Assembly (NCBI GenBank): GCA_934120395.1
Contig: CAKOTZ010000007.1
Location: forward strand, 30,825 to 94,824
DNA: 64,000 nucleotides
DNA from: an uncultured Clostridia bacterium
GTDB lineage: Bacteria; Bacillota; Clostridia; TANB77; CAG-508
Direction: 5' to 3'
Shown here: positions 18,380 through 29,836 of the stretch, in pieces
Position numbering within the stretch: position 1 is the stretch's first letter
How the letters are laid out: each line of letters opens with the position of its first letter
The notes under the pieces: generated by a model
Database searches by the model: none
Seen by the model: only the letters and a program-made list of their open reading frames with translations
What the model was told of the DNA's origin: nothing
Position numbers and translations under genes: made by a program

Positions 18380-19006
18380 ATGGCAAGATATAAAGACGAA
18401 CAATGCCGTATATGCCGTAGAGAAGGCCAAAAATTGTTCTTAAAAGGAGAAAGATGTTATACAGATAAATGTAGTATTACAAGAAGAAATTATGCTCCAG
18501 GACAACATGGCCAAAAGAAAAAGAAACTTTCTGAATACGGTACACAGTTAAGAGAAAAACAAAAAACAAAAGCATATTATGGAGTGCTTGAAAAACAATT
18601 TAGAAAATATTTTGAAATGGCTTCTAATAAAAAAGGTGTTACAGGTGAAGAATTATTAACAATATTAGAGAGTAGATTAGATAATGTTGTTTATCGTTTA
18701 GGTTTTGGTAGCTCAAGAGCACAAGCTAGACAACTTGTAAACCATGGTCAATTTGAGGTAAATGGTAAGAAAGTTAATATTCCTTCTTACTTAGTAAAAG
18801 CTGGAGATGTTATTGCTGTTAGAGAAATTAGAAAAGACAACAAAACAATTAAGGAAAATGTTGAAGCAAATAGTGCTAGACCAATTCCAGCATGGTTAGA
18901 AAAAGATAATGAAAAATTATCAGGAAAAGTAATTAGATTAGCAAGTAGAGAAGATATTGATATTCCAGTTGAAGAGCACTTAATTGTTGAATTATACTCT
19001 AAATAA
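18380..19006 (+). CDS. rpsD: 30S ribosomal protein S4, zinc form
   Basis: S4 nucleates 30S assembly and is often an autorepressor. The N-terminus has four cysteines (C9, C12, C26, C31), the zinc-bound form, then [20 protein letters not shown] and the S4 RNA-binding domain ([20 protein letters not shown]). Length is 208 residues. Confidence 0.97.
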   Translation: MARYKDEQCRICRREGQKLFLKGERCYTDKCSITRRNYAPGQHGQKKKKLSEYGTQLREKQKTKAYYGVLEKQFRKYFEMASNKKGVTGEELLTILESRLDNVVYRLGFGSSRAQARQLVNHGQFEVNGKKVNIPSYLVKAGDVIAVREIRKDNKTIKENVEANSARPIPAWLEKDNEKLSGKVIRLASREDIDIPVEEHLIVELYSK

Positions 19007-19067
19007 AATCTACAAATTAATGTTAATATATATTATCTTATATATTGCTAAGAATAGGAGATAAAAA

Positions 19068-20015
19068 ATGATTGAATTCGAAAAACCAAATATAGAGTGC
19101 GTAGAGGCAGATACAGAGAATAACTATGCTAAATTTGAATGTCAACCATTAGAACGTGGATATGGTATGACGATAGGAAATTCTTTAAGAAGAATTTTAC
19201 TATCTTCTCTTCCAGGAACAGCTATAACAAGCGTTAAAATTGAAGGTGTTGTACATGAATTTGCAACAGTACCTAATGTTGTTGAAGATGTTCCAGAGAT
19301 AATAGTAAATTTAAAAGGTGTAAGACTAAAATCTTCAGATAATGAGGAAAAAGTAATGCACATTGATTTTAAAGGCCCAGGAGAAGTAACTGCTAAAGAC
19401 ATAATTACAGATGGTACTGTAGAAATTTTGAATGGTGATTTACATATTGCTACAGTTGAAGAAGGCGGACGTTTCCAAGTGGAACTTACAGCAGATAAAG
19501 GTAGAGGGTACAATACTGCTGATAAAAATAAGAAACAAAATCAAGCTTTAAATGTACTTCCAATAGATTCAATTTTTACTCCAGTTAAAAAAGTAAATTA
19601 TGCAGTAGAAAATACTAGAGTTGGACAAATGGTAGACTATGATAAATTAACAATAGAAGTTTGGACAGATGGTAGTTTAAAGCCATTTGAAGCATTAAGT
19701 CTTGCAGCAAAGGTTATGACAGGACATCTAGAATTATTTATTGACTTATCAGAGACTGCAAAGCATACACAAGTAATGGTAGAAAAAGAAGAGTCAAAGA
19801 AAGAAAAAATATTAGAGATGCCAATCGAAGAGTTAGAGTTATCTGTAAGATCTTATAATTGTTTAAAAAGAGCTGGAATTACAACTGTTGAAGATTTAGC
19901 AAATAAATCAGAAGCAGATATGATGAAAGTTAGAAATTTAGGCAAAAAATCTTTAGATGAAGTAATTAACAAATTGCATTCATTAGAGTTAGATTTTGCA
20001 AAAGATGATGAATAA
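19068..20015 (+). CDS. rpoA: RNA polymerase alpha subunit
   Basis: The alpha dimer scaffolds RNA polymerase. The N-terminal domain shows [20 protein letters not shown]; the C-terminal domain shows [20 protein letters not shown] and [20 protein letters not shown], which binds UP elements and activators. The 315 residues match the Firmicutes norm. Standard place between rpsD and rplQ. Confidence 0.98.
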   Translation: MIEFEKPNIECVEADTENNYAKFECQPLERGYGMTIGNSLRRILLSSLPGTAITSVKIEGVVHEFATVPNVVEDVPEIIVNLKGVRLKSSDNEEKVMHIDFKGPGEVTAKDIITDGTVEILNGDLHIATVEEGGRFQVELTADKGRGYNTADKNKKQNQALNVLPIDSIFTPVKKVNYAVENTRVGQMVDYDKLTIEVWTDGSLKPFEALSLAAKVMTGHLELFIDLSETAKHTQVMVEKEESKKEKILEMPIEELELSVRSYNCLKRAGITTVEDLANKSEADMMKVRNLGKKSLDEVINKLHSLELDFAKDDE

Positions 20016-20049
20016 GATTGCGTAAATAAAATAGAGGAAGGTGAAAAAA

Positions 20050-20574
20050 TTGGCTAAAAATAGAAAACTTGGTAAAACAACTGACCAAAGATTAGCTATG
20101 TTAAAGTGCCAAACAACTGATTTATTACTTCATGGTAAAATAGTTACAACTGAAGCTAGAGCAAAAGAAGTAAAAGCAATTGCTGATAGTATTATAGCAT
20201 TAGCTGTAAAAGAAAAAGATAACTTTGAAACAGTAGATGTTAAAGTTGTTAGGGCAAAAGTTGATAGCAATGGTAGAAAAGTAACAGAATTAACAAAAAG
20301 CAAGAACGGAAATGAATTCCTAAAGGTAGTTAAAGAAGAAGTAACAGAATCTAGACAAAAGGATAATCCATCTAGATTAAATGCTAGAAGAAAAATTATG
20401 ACAAAAGTAAATAAAGTTAAAGATGAAAATGGAAATAATATTGATATACCATCTAAATTGTTTAACGAAATTGCACCAAAATACGAGGGTAGAGTAGGTG
20501 GATATACTAGAATTATGAAAGCTGGACCTAGAAAAGGTGATGGAGCTGAAGTAGCAATTCTAGAATTATTATAA
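20050..20574 (+). CDS. rplQ: 50S ribosomal protein L17, long form
   Basis: L17 sits at the tunnel exit. The N-terminus [20 protein letters not shown] and the end [21 protein letters not shown] are diagnostic. At about 174 residues it is longer than the 115-130 usual in bacilli because of an insert of roughly 50 residues in the middle, rich in Lys and Glu. I chose TTG 20050 because it gives the expected start and good spacing from GAGGAAGG; GTG 20041 is possible and adds three residues. Confidence 0.95.
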   Translation: MAKNRKLGKTTDQRLAMLKCQTTDLLLHGKIVTTEARAKEVKAIADSIIALAVKEKDNFETVDVKVVRAKVDSNGRKVTELTKSKNGNEFLKVVKEEVTESRQKDNPSRLNARRKIMTKVNKVKDENGNNIDIPSKLFNEIAPKYEGRVGGYTRIMKAGPRKGDGAEVAILELL

Positions 20575-20619
20575 AATAATGTAATATTCTTATTAAGTAT
20601 TGGAATATATTATTTCAAA

Positions 20620-20656
20620 GGAGTTATGGACTTAAATGTTCATAGCTCTTTTTTTA
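20620..20656 (+). terminator. Terminator of the ribosomal protein / rpoA cluster
   Basis: GAGTTATGGAC pairs with GTTCATAGCTC (two G-U pairs) around TTAAAT, followed by a T-tract. Confidence 0.82.
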
Positions 20657-20696
20657 TATTATATGTGAAATATATGTGAAAATTAAATAAATAGTA

Positions 20697-21054
<358 letters not shown>

Positions 21055-21077
21055 TGAAAATTTAATAAATCAAATAG

Positions 21078-22718
<1,641 letters not shown>

Positions 22719-22725
22719 AATAAAA

Positions 22726-22761
22726 AACGTTGCCATATGGTGAAGTGGCAGCGTTTTTTTA
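22726..22761 (+). terminator. groESL terminator
   Basis: AACGTTGCCA pairs with TGGCAGCGTT (one G-U pair), followed by seven thymines. Confidence 0.88.
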
Positions 22762-22767
22762 CTAACA

Positions 22768-22796
22768 TAGACATTTACATAAAAAAGTGCTATAAT
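22768..22796 (+). promoter_or_regulatory. Promoter of the orphan secreted protein
   Basis: TAGACA (22768-22773), 17-bp spacer, TATAAT (22791-22796), seven bases after the groEL terminator tract. Confidence 0.72.
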
Positions 22797-22857
22797 ATAG
22801 ATATGAAAAATTTTATTATAAATGTCAATAATTTGGCATTAGAAAGGGTGTTTTATT

Positions 22858-23619
22858 ATGAAACGGACAGCAACAATAATTTTAGCAGTATTTTTATTAG
22901 TATGCGCATTAGCTACTAGTGTATCTGCAAAGGGAAGAGAATATGTAACAGATGCCAAAGGCTTAGTAATGCAGATGGCAAGACGTAACCCTGTACCAAA
23001 TATTGTTTTTGTAGAAAACATAGATGGTAATTATAAAGCAATTAGTATGAAAACACAGCCTGATGCCATATTACATGGTATTCCAAGCAATATGGTGTTA
23101 GCTGCATTTACTGTTGATGAATCTGCATATGTATCTGTTAAAAAGCATTTTGAAATGGCAGATTACATGGAAGAGGATTCTTGCAGATGGTTAATTACTG
23201 AAGCAACTCCATGTATTGACTTAAACCTTAGAGATGCAGAAGGAAACATGGTTGCTTTTGAATTTGTTAGCTTTAACGAGAATTGGGAGGCAGAGATTGA
23301 AAAGTATTTGAAGGCACAGTATGCTTCTAATGGAGTATTAAAGTTTGATTGGAGAATTATTTATCCAATGGCTTTGTGTAAGTTAACTGCAAATAGTCAG
23401 ATGCACAAAATGCTTGACTATAACGAGGACATTATTACTACTAAAATGCTGCTTAAGAGCATGACTGGAGAAAGAACCTTGGACGATTTCTTAGACGAAT
23501 ATTATGTTCATCATCCATACAATGCTCCAAAGCAGTGGCTTGATGATTATTATGATGAACTGGACAACGAAAGGGTGAGCATTATTAATAAAATAAACTA
23601 TCGTCGTTTGCAACATTAA
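22858..23619 (+). CDS. Secreted orphan protein, function unknown
   Basis: I do not recognise this 253-residue protein. It has a clear Sec signal peptide (KRT, hydrophobic AVFLLVCALATSV, cleavage after VSA at about residue 24). The mature part is acidic, with Asp/Glu/Tyr-rich stretches such as DDFLDEYY and LDDYYDELDNE near the C-terminus, and three scattered cysteines. No catalytic motif is evident. It is monocistronic between the groEL terminator and a bidirectional terminator. Its codon use is less AT-biased than its neighbours: it has a CGG Arg at residue 3 and more AAG, CTG and CTT. This suggests separate ancestry or a different expression class. Confidence 0.75.
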   Translation: MKRTATIILAVFLLVCALATSVSAKGREYVTDAKGLVMQMARRNPVPNIVFVENIDGNYKAISMKTQPDAILHGIPSNMVLAAFTVDESAYVSVKKHFEMADYMEEDSCRWLITEATPCIDLNLRDAEGNMVAFEFVSFNENWEAEIEKYLKAQYASNGVLKFDWRIIYPMALCKLTANSQMHKMLDYNEDIITTKMLLKSMTGERTLDDFLDEYYVHHPYNAPKQWLDDYYDELDNERVSIINKINYRRLQH

Positions 23620-23625
23620 ACACCA

Positions 23626-23658
23626 AAAAAAGAGGATTCGCATGAATCCTCTTTTTCA
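23626..23658. terminator. Bidirectional terminator
   Basis: AAAAAGAGGATT and AATCCTCTTTTT form a perfect 12-bp stem around CGCATG. It serves both the secreted orphan gene (+) and the SPFH gene (-). Confidence 0.88.
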
Positions 23659-23666
23659 GTGCTATT

Positions 23667-24584
23667 TTATTCTTTTTTCTTAGCTTTCTTTTCTTCTTTA
23701 AACATTTCACTAGCAGCACCTAAACCACTTAAAGCAGCAGTTGCTTCGAACGGAATAAATACTTTATTTGCTTCGCCTTTAGCAACTTGTTCTAATGCTT
23801 CTAAAGATTTTAATTGTACTAATTTTTCATCAGGGTCAGCCTTCTTAATAGCTTCATAAACCATTTGAACTTCTTTTGCTTTAGCAACAGCAACTTTTTC
23901 AATAGCAGCTGCGTCACCGGCAGCTCTACGAATTTTAGCTTCTTTATCAGCTTCAGCTTCTAAGATAGCAGCTTCTTTTTTACCTTCAGCAATAGTTATA
24001 GCAGATTGTCTTTCAGCTTCAGCTTGTAAAATTAAGGCTCTTTTATTTCTTTCTGCATTCATTTGTTTTTCCATTGCATCACGAATATCAGCAGGAGGGT
24101 TAATATCTTTGATTTCAACACGGTCAACTCTACAACCCCATTTATCTGTTGCTTCATCAAGAATTACTCTTAATTTTTGATTTATTGCATCTCTAGAACT
24201 AAATGTTTCATCTAGATCCATTTTACCAACAATATCACGAATAGTTGTGATAGCTAAATATTCAATACCTTTTTTCAAAGATTGAATTTCATATACAGCT
24301 TTTGCTGGGTCTGTAATTTGATAAAATACAACAGTATCAATTGTAATAGTAACATTATCTTTTGTAATAACTCCTTGAGGTGGGATATCCATTGTTTGTT
24401 GCTTTAAACTAACAACAGAACGAACACGGTCAAAGAATGGAATAATTATAGTAAGACCTGCATCAGCTATTTTATGAAATTTACCCAATCTTTCAATAAT
24501 GTATACTTCAGCTTGTCTAACTACTTTAATTGACTTAAATGCAATTACTAAAATGATAATTAATAATAAAATTAAAAACCACAT
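23667..24584 (-). CDS. SPFH/band-7 membrane scaffold protein (QmcA/stomatin-like)
   Basis: Stomatin-like proteins form membrane microdomain scaffolds. The 305 residues start with one membrane helix (about 2-16) followed by the band-7 domain: RQAEVYIIERLGKFHKIADA, KQQTMDIPPQGVITKDNV and RDIVGKMDLDETFSSRD. After it comes a long Ala/Glu/Lys coiled coil (AEAERQSAITIAEGKKEAAI). The tail is lysine-rich. It is directly downstream of an NfeD-like gene, the classic partner arrangement. Homologs in bacilli act in membrane fluidity or lipid-raft-like organisation, but the exact role here is unproven. Confidence 0.9.
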   Translation of the reverse strand: MWFLILLLIIILVIAFKSIKVVRQAEVYIIERLGKFHKIADAGLTIIIPFFDRVRSVVSLKQQTMDIPPQGVITKDNVTITIDTVVFYQITDPAKAVYEIQSLKKGIEYLAITTIRDIVGKMDLDETFSSRDAINQKLRVILDEATDKWGCRVDRVEIKDINPPADIRDAMEKQMNAERNKRALILQAEAERQSAITIAEGKKEAAILEAEADKEAKIRRAAGDAAAIEKVAVAKAKEVQMVYEAIKKADPDEKLVQLKSLEALEQVAKGEANKVFIPFEATAALSGLGAASEMFKEEKKAKKKE

Positions 24585-24607
24585 AAGTAAAATACCCCCT
24601 TTTTAAA

Positions 24608-25075
24608 TTAATTTTTTTCTACTTCTACTTTTTCTGTTTCTTCCTCTGGTTTAACTACAACCTTAACACCATCTATATCTAAAATTTCGACTTTAGTTCC
24701 TGCTGGAATTAATTCTTGAGTTCCAGATATTGCAGACCAAACTTCTTCGCCAACCTTAACTAGGCCAACGCTCTTTAGTGGATCAATATCTTCTGTAACA
24801 ACGGCTTTTCGACCTATAATTGACTTTGCATTTGTTACAACGTCATCTTGGTCTTTGTCAACGTATTTATTTACAAATGGTCTAGTTAAAAATAGAAGTA
24901 GGCCAGAAGAAATGACAAATATAGTAGTTTGTATAATAATGTTGTCGGTAAAGAATGCAGATGCCATAGCTAAAAGGGCACCAACTCCTACCCAAAATAT
25001 GAGAAAACCTGCAGTAAAAATTTCGCCGATAAAGAAAATACCGGCTACAATCAACCAAAATTGCCACATAAGCAT
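24608..25075 (-). CDS. NfeD-like membrane protein, short form
   Basis: The 155 residues have an N-terminal block of membrane helices (WQFWLIVAGIFFIGEIF and GLLLFLTRPFVNKYVD) followed by a small beta domain of the NfeD OB type (IIGRKAVVTEDIDPLKSVGL, EVWSAIS, IPAGTKVEILDIDGVKVVVK). It lacks the N-terminal ClpP-like protease of long NfeD. The neighbour in the same direction is an SPFH protein 23 bp on, which is the known NfeD-stomatin pairing. Confidence 0.88.
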   Translation of the reverse strand: MLMWQFWLIVAGIFFIGEIFTAGFLIFWVGVGALLAMASAFFTDNIIIQTTIFVISSGLLLFLTRPFVNKYVDKDQDDVVTNAKSIIGRKAVVTEDIDPLKSVGLVKVGEEVWSAISGTQELIPAGTKVEILDIDGVKVVVKPEEETEKVEVEKN

Positions 25076-25149
25076 AAATAAACTCCTATTCTGACAATAA
25101 AATGTCTTAAAAAATATTTTCCTACAACATTATTATACTATAAAAGATA

Positions 25150-25737
25150 CTAAAAAGAAAGGTGTTTTTCTATTTCTAGCCAAATTTCTTCTTTGTATAT
25201 TTTGCGCTCAGAAGAAAAGGGAAGAAAGCAAATATCTTTTAAAGGGTTTAATGTGTTTTGTATATCTTCAACATATGAATCAACTTTTGTAACAGCTATT
25301 TTATCTGCTTTATTGCAAAGTACAACAAAAGGAAGACCTGCTTGAATACAGTAGTCATACATTAATTTATCATTAGCAGTTGGTGAATGACGAATATCTA
25401 TAAGAAATATTACTAATACAATATTCTTACGTTTAAATAAATATTCTTCAATAAATGCACCAACTTTTTGTTGCTCTACCTTTGACATTTTGCTGTAACC
25501 ATAACCTGGTAAATCAACAAAGTAAAATTTTTCGTCCATATTATAAAAATTTAATTGTCTTGTTTTACCAGGTTCACTACTGGTTCTGGCTAAACTTTTG
25601 CGATTAGTCAAAGTGTTAATAAATGATGATTTTCCTACGTTGGATTTACCAACAAGAACAATCTCGGGTAAATTATTCTTTGGATATTGCTTTGGACTAA
25701 CTGCTGAAATTTCAAATTTTGGATTTTTAATAAGCAT
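25150..25737 (-). CDS. engB: Ribosome-biogenesis GTPase EngB (YsxC/YihA)
   Basis: EngB is an essential GTPase for 50S assembly. The motifs are G1 GKSNVGKSSF, a GKTRQLNFY switch, G3 DLPGYGYSK and G4 CNKADK. Length is 195 residues, the family norm. It is 17 bp downstream of serS, in the same direction, so the two probably share a transcript. Confidence 0.96.
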   Translation of the reverse strand: MLIKNPKFEISAVSPKQYPKNNLPEIVLVGKSNVGKSSFINTLTNRKSLARTSSEPGKTRQLNFYNMDEKFYFVDLPGYGYSKMSKVEQQKVGAFIEEYLFKRKNIVLVIFLIDIRHSPTANDKLMYDYCIQAGLPFVVLCNKADKIAVTKVDSYVEDIQNTLNPLKDICFLPFSSERKIYKEEIWLEIEKHLSF

Positions 25738-25754
25738 TTTTTTATTTCCTTTTA

Positions 25755-27038
25755 CTATTTTTTTACTATCTTTTCTGTTCCGCCCATATAAGGTCTTAAA
25801 ACTTCAGGAACAATAACGCTTCCATCTGGTTGATAGTTGTTTTCTAATATTGCAATTAGCATACGAGGTGGGGCAATAACAGTATTATTTAAGGTATGAG
25901 CAAAGTAATTACCATTTTCACCTTTAATACGAATGCCTAATCTTCTTGATTGTGCATCTGTAAGGTTAGAGCAACTTCCAACTTCAAAATATTTCTTTTG
26001 TCTTGGACTCCAAGCTTCTACATCAACACTTTTAGCTTTTAAGTCAGCTAAATCACCACTGCAACACTCTAAAGTACGTACTGGTATATTCATACTTCTA
26101 AATAGTTCTACAGTATAAGACCACATCTTATTATACCATTCATAACTGTCCTCAGGTTCACAAATAACAATCATTTCTTGTTTTTCAAATTGGTGTATAC
26201 GATAAACACCACGTTCTTCAATACCATGCGCACCTTTTTCTTTTCTAAAACATGGAGAGTATGATGTCATTGTATAAGGTAAATCTTCTTTTTTTAGTAT
26301 TTGGTCTTTGAATTTACCAATCATAGAATGCTCACTAGTACCAATTAAATATAAATCTTCACCTTCAATTTTGTACATCATAGCATCCATTTCTTCAAAA
26401 CTCATAACTCCAGTTACAACGTCAGAACGAATCATATAAGGTGGGATACAATAAGTAAATCCTTTATTAATCATAAAATCTCTAGCATAGGCAAGAGCTG
26501 CAGAATGTAATCGAGCAATGTCTCCTACTAGATAGTAGAAACCGTTTCCAGCCACTCGTCTTGCAGAATCTAAGTCTAATCCATCTAAAGCTTCCATAAT
26601 TTCACCGTGAAATGGTATTTCATAATCAGGAACAAGTGGTTCGCCATATTTTTGAACTTCAACATTTTGGCTGTCATCTTTACCAATAGGAACAGAAGGG
26701 TCCATCATATTTGGTATTTTCATCATACGATTTTTTAGTTCTTCTGCATAGTGTGCTTCTAATTTTTCAACTTCTGAAAGTTCATCATTGATTTTTTGTA
26801 CTTGAGCTTTAATATTTTCTGCTTCTTCTTTTTTACCTTTACGCATTAAATTACCAATAGAATTACTTAAATTTTTACGTTCTGCACGAAGCTCATCTCC
26901 CTTGGACTTTACTTCTCTACTTTTTATATCTAATTCTAAAACTTCATCAACCAATACTAATTTGTGGTCTTGAAATTTCTTTTTAATATTTTCCTTTACT
27001 AAATCTGGGTTTTCTCTAACAAATTTAATGTCTAACAT
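25755..27038 (-). CDS. serS: Seryl-tRNA synthetase
   Basis: SerRS charges tRNA-Ser. The N-terminal coiled-coil arm (residues about 30-100) is followed by class II motifs: a YCIPPYMIRSDV segment, motif 2 SPCFRKEKGAHGIEERGVYR and motif 3 with TLNNTVIAPPRMLIAILENN. I chose the ATG at 27038, giving MLDIKFVRENPDLV; an in-frame ATG at 27044 adds two residues. No T-box leader is seen upstream. Confidence 0.97.
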   Translation of the reverse strand: MLDIKFVRENPDLVKENIKKKFQDHKLVLVDEVLELDIKSREVKSKGDELRAERKNLSNSIGNLMRKGKKEEAENIKAQVQKINDELSEVEKLEAHYAEELKNRMMKIPNMMDPSVPIGKDDSQNVEVQKYGEPLVPDYEIPFHGEIMEALDGLDLDSARRVAGNGFYYLVGDIARLHSAALAYARDFMINKGFTYCIPPYMIRSDVVTGVMSFEEMDAMMYKIEGEDLYLIGTSEHSMIGKFKDQILKKEDLPYTMTSYSPCFRKEKGAHGIEERGVYRIHQFEKQEMIVICEPEDSYEWYNKMWSYTVELFRSMNIPVRTLECCSGDLADLKAKSVDVEAWSPRQKKYFEVGSCSNLTDAQSRRLGIRIKGENGNYFAHTLNNTVIAPPRMLIAILENNYQPDGSVIVPEVLRPYMGGTEKIVKK

Positions 27039-27200
27039 AATCATCCATCCTTTCAAATTGATATTGTAATAAATAATAACATTTATTACATACTACTGTA
27101 CTATAAAATTAGCCTTTTGGCAAGGAAAACAGGAATATTTTTGAAAAATAGACATATACTAGTAATGATAAAAATACTATAATAAGAATGGAGAAATAGA

Positions 27201-27482
27201 ATGGGTGATGTTTTTGTAAGAGAAAGTAAGGTAATCGAGAAAACTGAAGAACAAATTCAAATTGAATTGATTAAGGCAATTATTGATACTAAAAAAAAAT
27301 TAGAACTTGCAAATAGAAATTTTGAATATGCAGAAGGAGATTTAATAGATTACTATACTTATGAAATAAAGGCTAATAGAGCTAAGTTAGATTACTTAGT
27401 TAAAAAAGCTAAAAGTAAATCTATAGCTTTAGATATGATTAACGAGTTAAAAATTAGATTATATGAAGACAAGGTGGTATAA
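27201..27482 (+). CDS. YaaL-like (DUF2508) protein
   Basis: The 93 residues form a charged helical hairpin: ELIKAIIDTKKKLELANRNF, then EYAEGDLIDYYTYEIKANRA and KLDYLVKKAKS. This matches the DUF2508 pattern of B. subtilis YaaL. It lies directly before bofA, as yaaL does in Bacillus, which strengthens the call. Its biochemical function is unknown. The start follows TGGAG. recR, the usual upstream neighbour, is not here. Confidence 0.78.
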   Translation: MGDVFVRESKVIEKTEEQIQIELIKAIIDTKKKLELANRNFEYAEGDLIDYYTYEIKANRAKLDYLVKKAKSKSIALDMINELKIRLYEDKVV

Positions 27483-27537
27483 AATAACATATTTGTCCAA
27501 GTCTCAACATAGAATGGATTAAATGGAGGGGATGGAC

Positions 27538-27805
27538 TTGGATACAAATAGTTTAATAATTTATTTAGCTTGCATTATTATAATATTTTTGGTGGGCAAG
27601 GTTTTTATTGTTCCACTAAAGATAGTCGTAAAACTTGTTTTAAACTCTGTTTTAGGAGCTATATTAATTTATGGAATAAATTTTTTAGGAGAAGGAATTG
27701 GGTTTCATATAGGCTTGAATATATTTACTGCTATATTTGTTGGAATTCTTGGAATACCACGGAAGTATTTGTTTAATTATATTAAAAAGTATTTTAGGAG
27801 GGTGA
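27538..27805 (+). CDS. bofA: BofA-type pro-sigma-K processing inhibitor, apparently frameshifted
   Basis: BofA is a small membrane protein that holds the SpoIVFB protease inactive during sporulation. The sequence has two membrane helices and the family block KLVLNSVLGAILIYGINFLG. The reading frame then reaches GILGIPRKYLF, where the family expects GIPG plus a hydrophobic tail. Removing the single C at 27760 gives GIPGSICLIILKSILGG and a stop at 27803-27805, directly before a terminator, and an 88-residue product, the usual size. As written, the frame runs on to 27984, antisense to glmS. I prefer start TTG 27538 (spacing from GGAGGG); ATG 27523 and 27532 are alternatives. Confidence 0.8.
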
Positions 27806-27847
27806 TAGTTAAAAGGAGTAGAAAACATTTTCTACTCCTTTTAACTA
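27806..27847. terminator. Bidirectional terminator between bofA and glmS
   Basis: A perfect 20-bp stem (TAGTTAAAAGGAGTAGAAAA and its complement) with a 2-base gap (loop larger in practice). A/T runs at both ends make it work both ways. The glmS stop codon (27845-27847) lies inside its outer arm. Confidence 0.92.
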
Positions 27848-29639
27848 TTCAACTGTTACAGATTTTGCTAAATTTCGTGGTTTATCTACATCTAATTTTT
27901 TTTCTTTTGCAACATAATATGCTAGCAGTTGAAGTGGAACAACGGCAAGAATTGGAGCAAGAAGCGGAGAAGTATCGGGAATAGGAATTACATAATTAAA
28001 ATTACAATTTGATACATCTTGATTAGTTATAATAATTACTTGAGCACCACGGGTAACTGCTTCTTGAATATTGCTAATTGTTTTTTCTTTAAGAAGTGGA
28101 TTTGTAATGACAGAAATAACTTTTACTCCATTTTCAATAAGTGCAATTGTTCCATGTTTTAATTCGCCGGCAGCATAGGCTTCTGAGTGTATATATGAAA
28201 TTTCTTTTAATTTCAAAGAACCTTCTTGACAAACATGGTAATCTAGACCTCGACCGATATAATAAACATCAGATTCTTTAGCTATTATTTTAGCAATATC
28301 TTTTATATTATTTGAATTTTTAAGAATGTTTTGAACTTGCAATGGTAATTGTAAAATTTGTTGTTTCAATTTTTGTAATTGTTCCATAGGATATGTGTTT
28401 AATTGTTCTGCAAAATAAATTGCTAATTTTGTTAATAAAGCAACTTGAGATGTATATGCTTTAGTTGATGCAACTGCAATTTCAGGACCAGCCTTGGTGT
28501 AAAGGGCATAGTCAGCTTCTCTAGGAATACTACTTTCAATTACATTGCTAATTGCAATAGTTGTTGCGCCTTGGCTTTTTGCAAGTTTAAGTGCTGCTAA
28601 AGTGTCGGCAGTTTCACCAGACTGACTAATGAATATTGCTAGGGTATTTTTATTAATTAGTGGATTCCTGTATCTAAATTCTGATGCAATATCTACTTCT
28701 GTATCTATTTGACATAATTGCTCAATAAGGGATTTAGCTACTAAGCCAGCATGCATTGCTGTTCCACAAGCAATTAAGTAAATTTTTGAGAATTTTTTAA
28801 TTTCTGATGCAGATAGTGGAAATTCTGAAATTGATAAAGTGTTTTTTATAGCTTTATCTTGTTCGTAGATTTCTTTAAGCATAAAATCATCAAAGCCATC
28901 TTTTTGTGCGGAGTTTGTATCCCAAGATATTTCTTTAGGTTCTTTTGAAATTTGATTTAGGTTTGAGTCATAAAAAGTAATTTTATCACTGTAAATTTCA
29001 GCAAATTCATTATCGTTTAAAAAGTAAAATTTATTTGTATAAGATAGGATAGCGGGTATATCTGAACTAATGTAGTTTTCATCTATTCCATGCCCAAGTA
29101 CCAAGGGACTATCTTTTTTAGCTACAATAAGCTTATTTGTATTATTCTTATAAATAACAGCTATAGCATAGCTACCAATTAATTGCTTGCATGTTTGATG
29201 AACTGCATGCAAAATATTATTGCTTTGCTTATAGTGGTAGTGAATTAAGTTAGGTATAATTTCCGTATCTGTATCAGAAATAAAAGTGTATCCATTTTCT
29301 TCAAGAAAAGACCTAAGTATAGTATAATTTTCAATAATTCCATTATGAACTACAGCAAAGTTATGGCTGTTATCAAGATGAGGATGAGCATTTTCAAGTG
29401 ATGGTTTACCATGAGTTGCCCATCTAGTATGAGCTATTCCAATAGAAGAAAAAGTATCTTCTGGTATAAGCTCTTTTAAATGTTTTACACGGCCTTTATC
29501 TTTAAATATAGTAATAGCATCATTATTTAATATGGCTATTCCGAGCTGAATCATATCCACGATATTCTAAATTTAAAAGACCATTTAATAATATGGGAGT
29601 AGCATTTTTGTTACCAATATATCCAACAATTCCACACAT
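27845..29639 (-). CDS. glmS: Glucosamine-6-phosphate synthase GlmS, frameshifted near the N-terminus
   Basis: GlmS makes glucosamine-6-phosphate from fructose-6-phosphate and glutamine, the first step to UDP-GlcNAc and peptidoglycan. From 29639 the sequence reads [20 protein letters not shown] with the catalytic Cys2, then LEYRGYDSA, and then loses frame. The rest (GIAIL onward) continues in another frame from about 29542. Deleting one G at 29543 (plus strand) rejoins them as YDSAGIAIL and gives 597 residues, the normal size. Motifs: [15 protein letters not shown] in the glutaminase; [10 protein letters not shown] and [18 protein letters not shown] in the SIS domains; KSVTVE end. The ribosome site GGAGG precedes the upstream ATG. 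No glmS ribozyme is seen. Confidence 0.92.
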
Positions 29640-29745
29640 ATATTTTCCTCCTTATATAGGTAAATTTTCTATGATATTATATTATATGAAAAATAAAATA
29701 GTGTAAAGTAAAAAGTAAGTAAATTCATAGTTAATTCGTAAATAA

Positions 29746-29774
29746 TTGACATTAATTAACAATGATGATACAAT
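29746..29774 (+). promoter_or_regulatory. Promoter of the beta-CASP nuclease gene
   Basis: TTGACA (29746-29751), 17-bp spacer, TACAAT (29769-29774). Confidence 0.78.
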
Positions 29775-29836
29775 TGATATAGAGTTTGGTAGAAATACCA
29801 GTCAAATTTTTTATATTATAAGAAGGAGTGTTATTT

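Noticed and set aside
27039..27200. T-box riboswitch for serS
   Set aside because: The gap is too short and no T-box sequence (TGGNACCGCG-type) or specifier stem is present; the same holds for tyrS.
27806..27984. C-terminal extension of the bofA reading frame
   Set aside because: It is antisense to glmS, crosses a perfect terminator hairpin and has no family support; it is explained by the one-base insertion.
29640..29745. glmS ribozyme
   Set aside because: The leader is about 100 bp, AT-rich and lacks the conserved ribozyme core.
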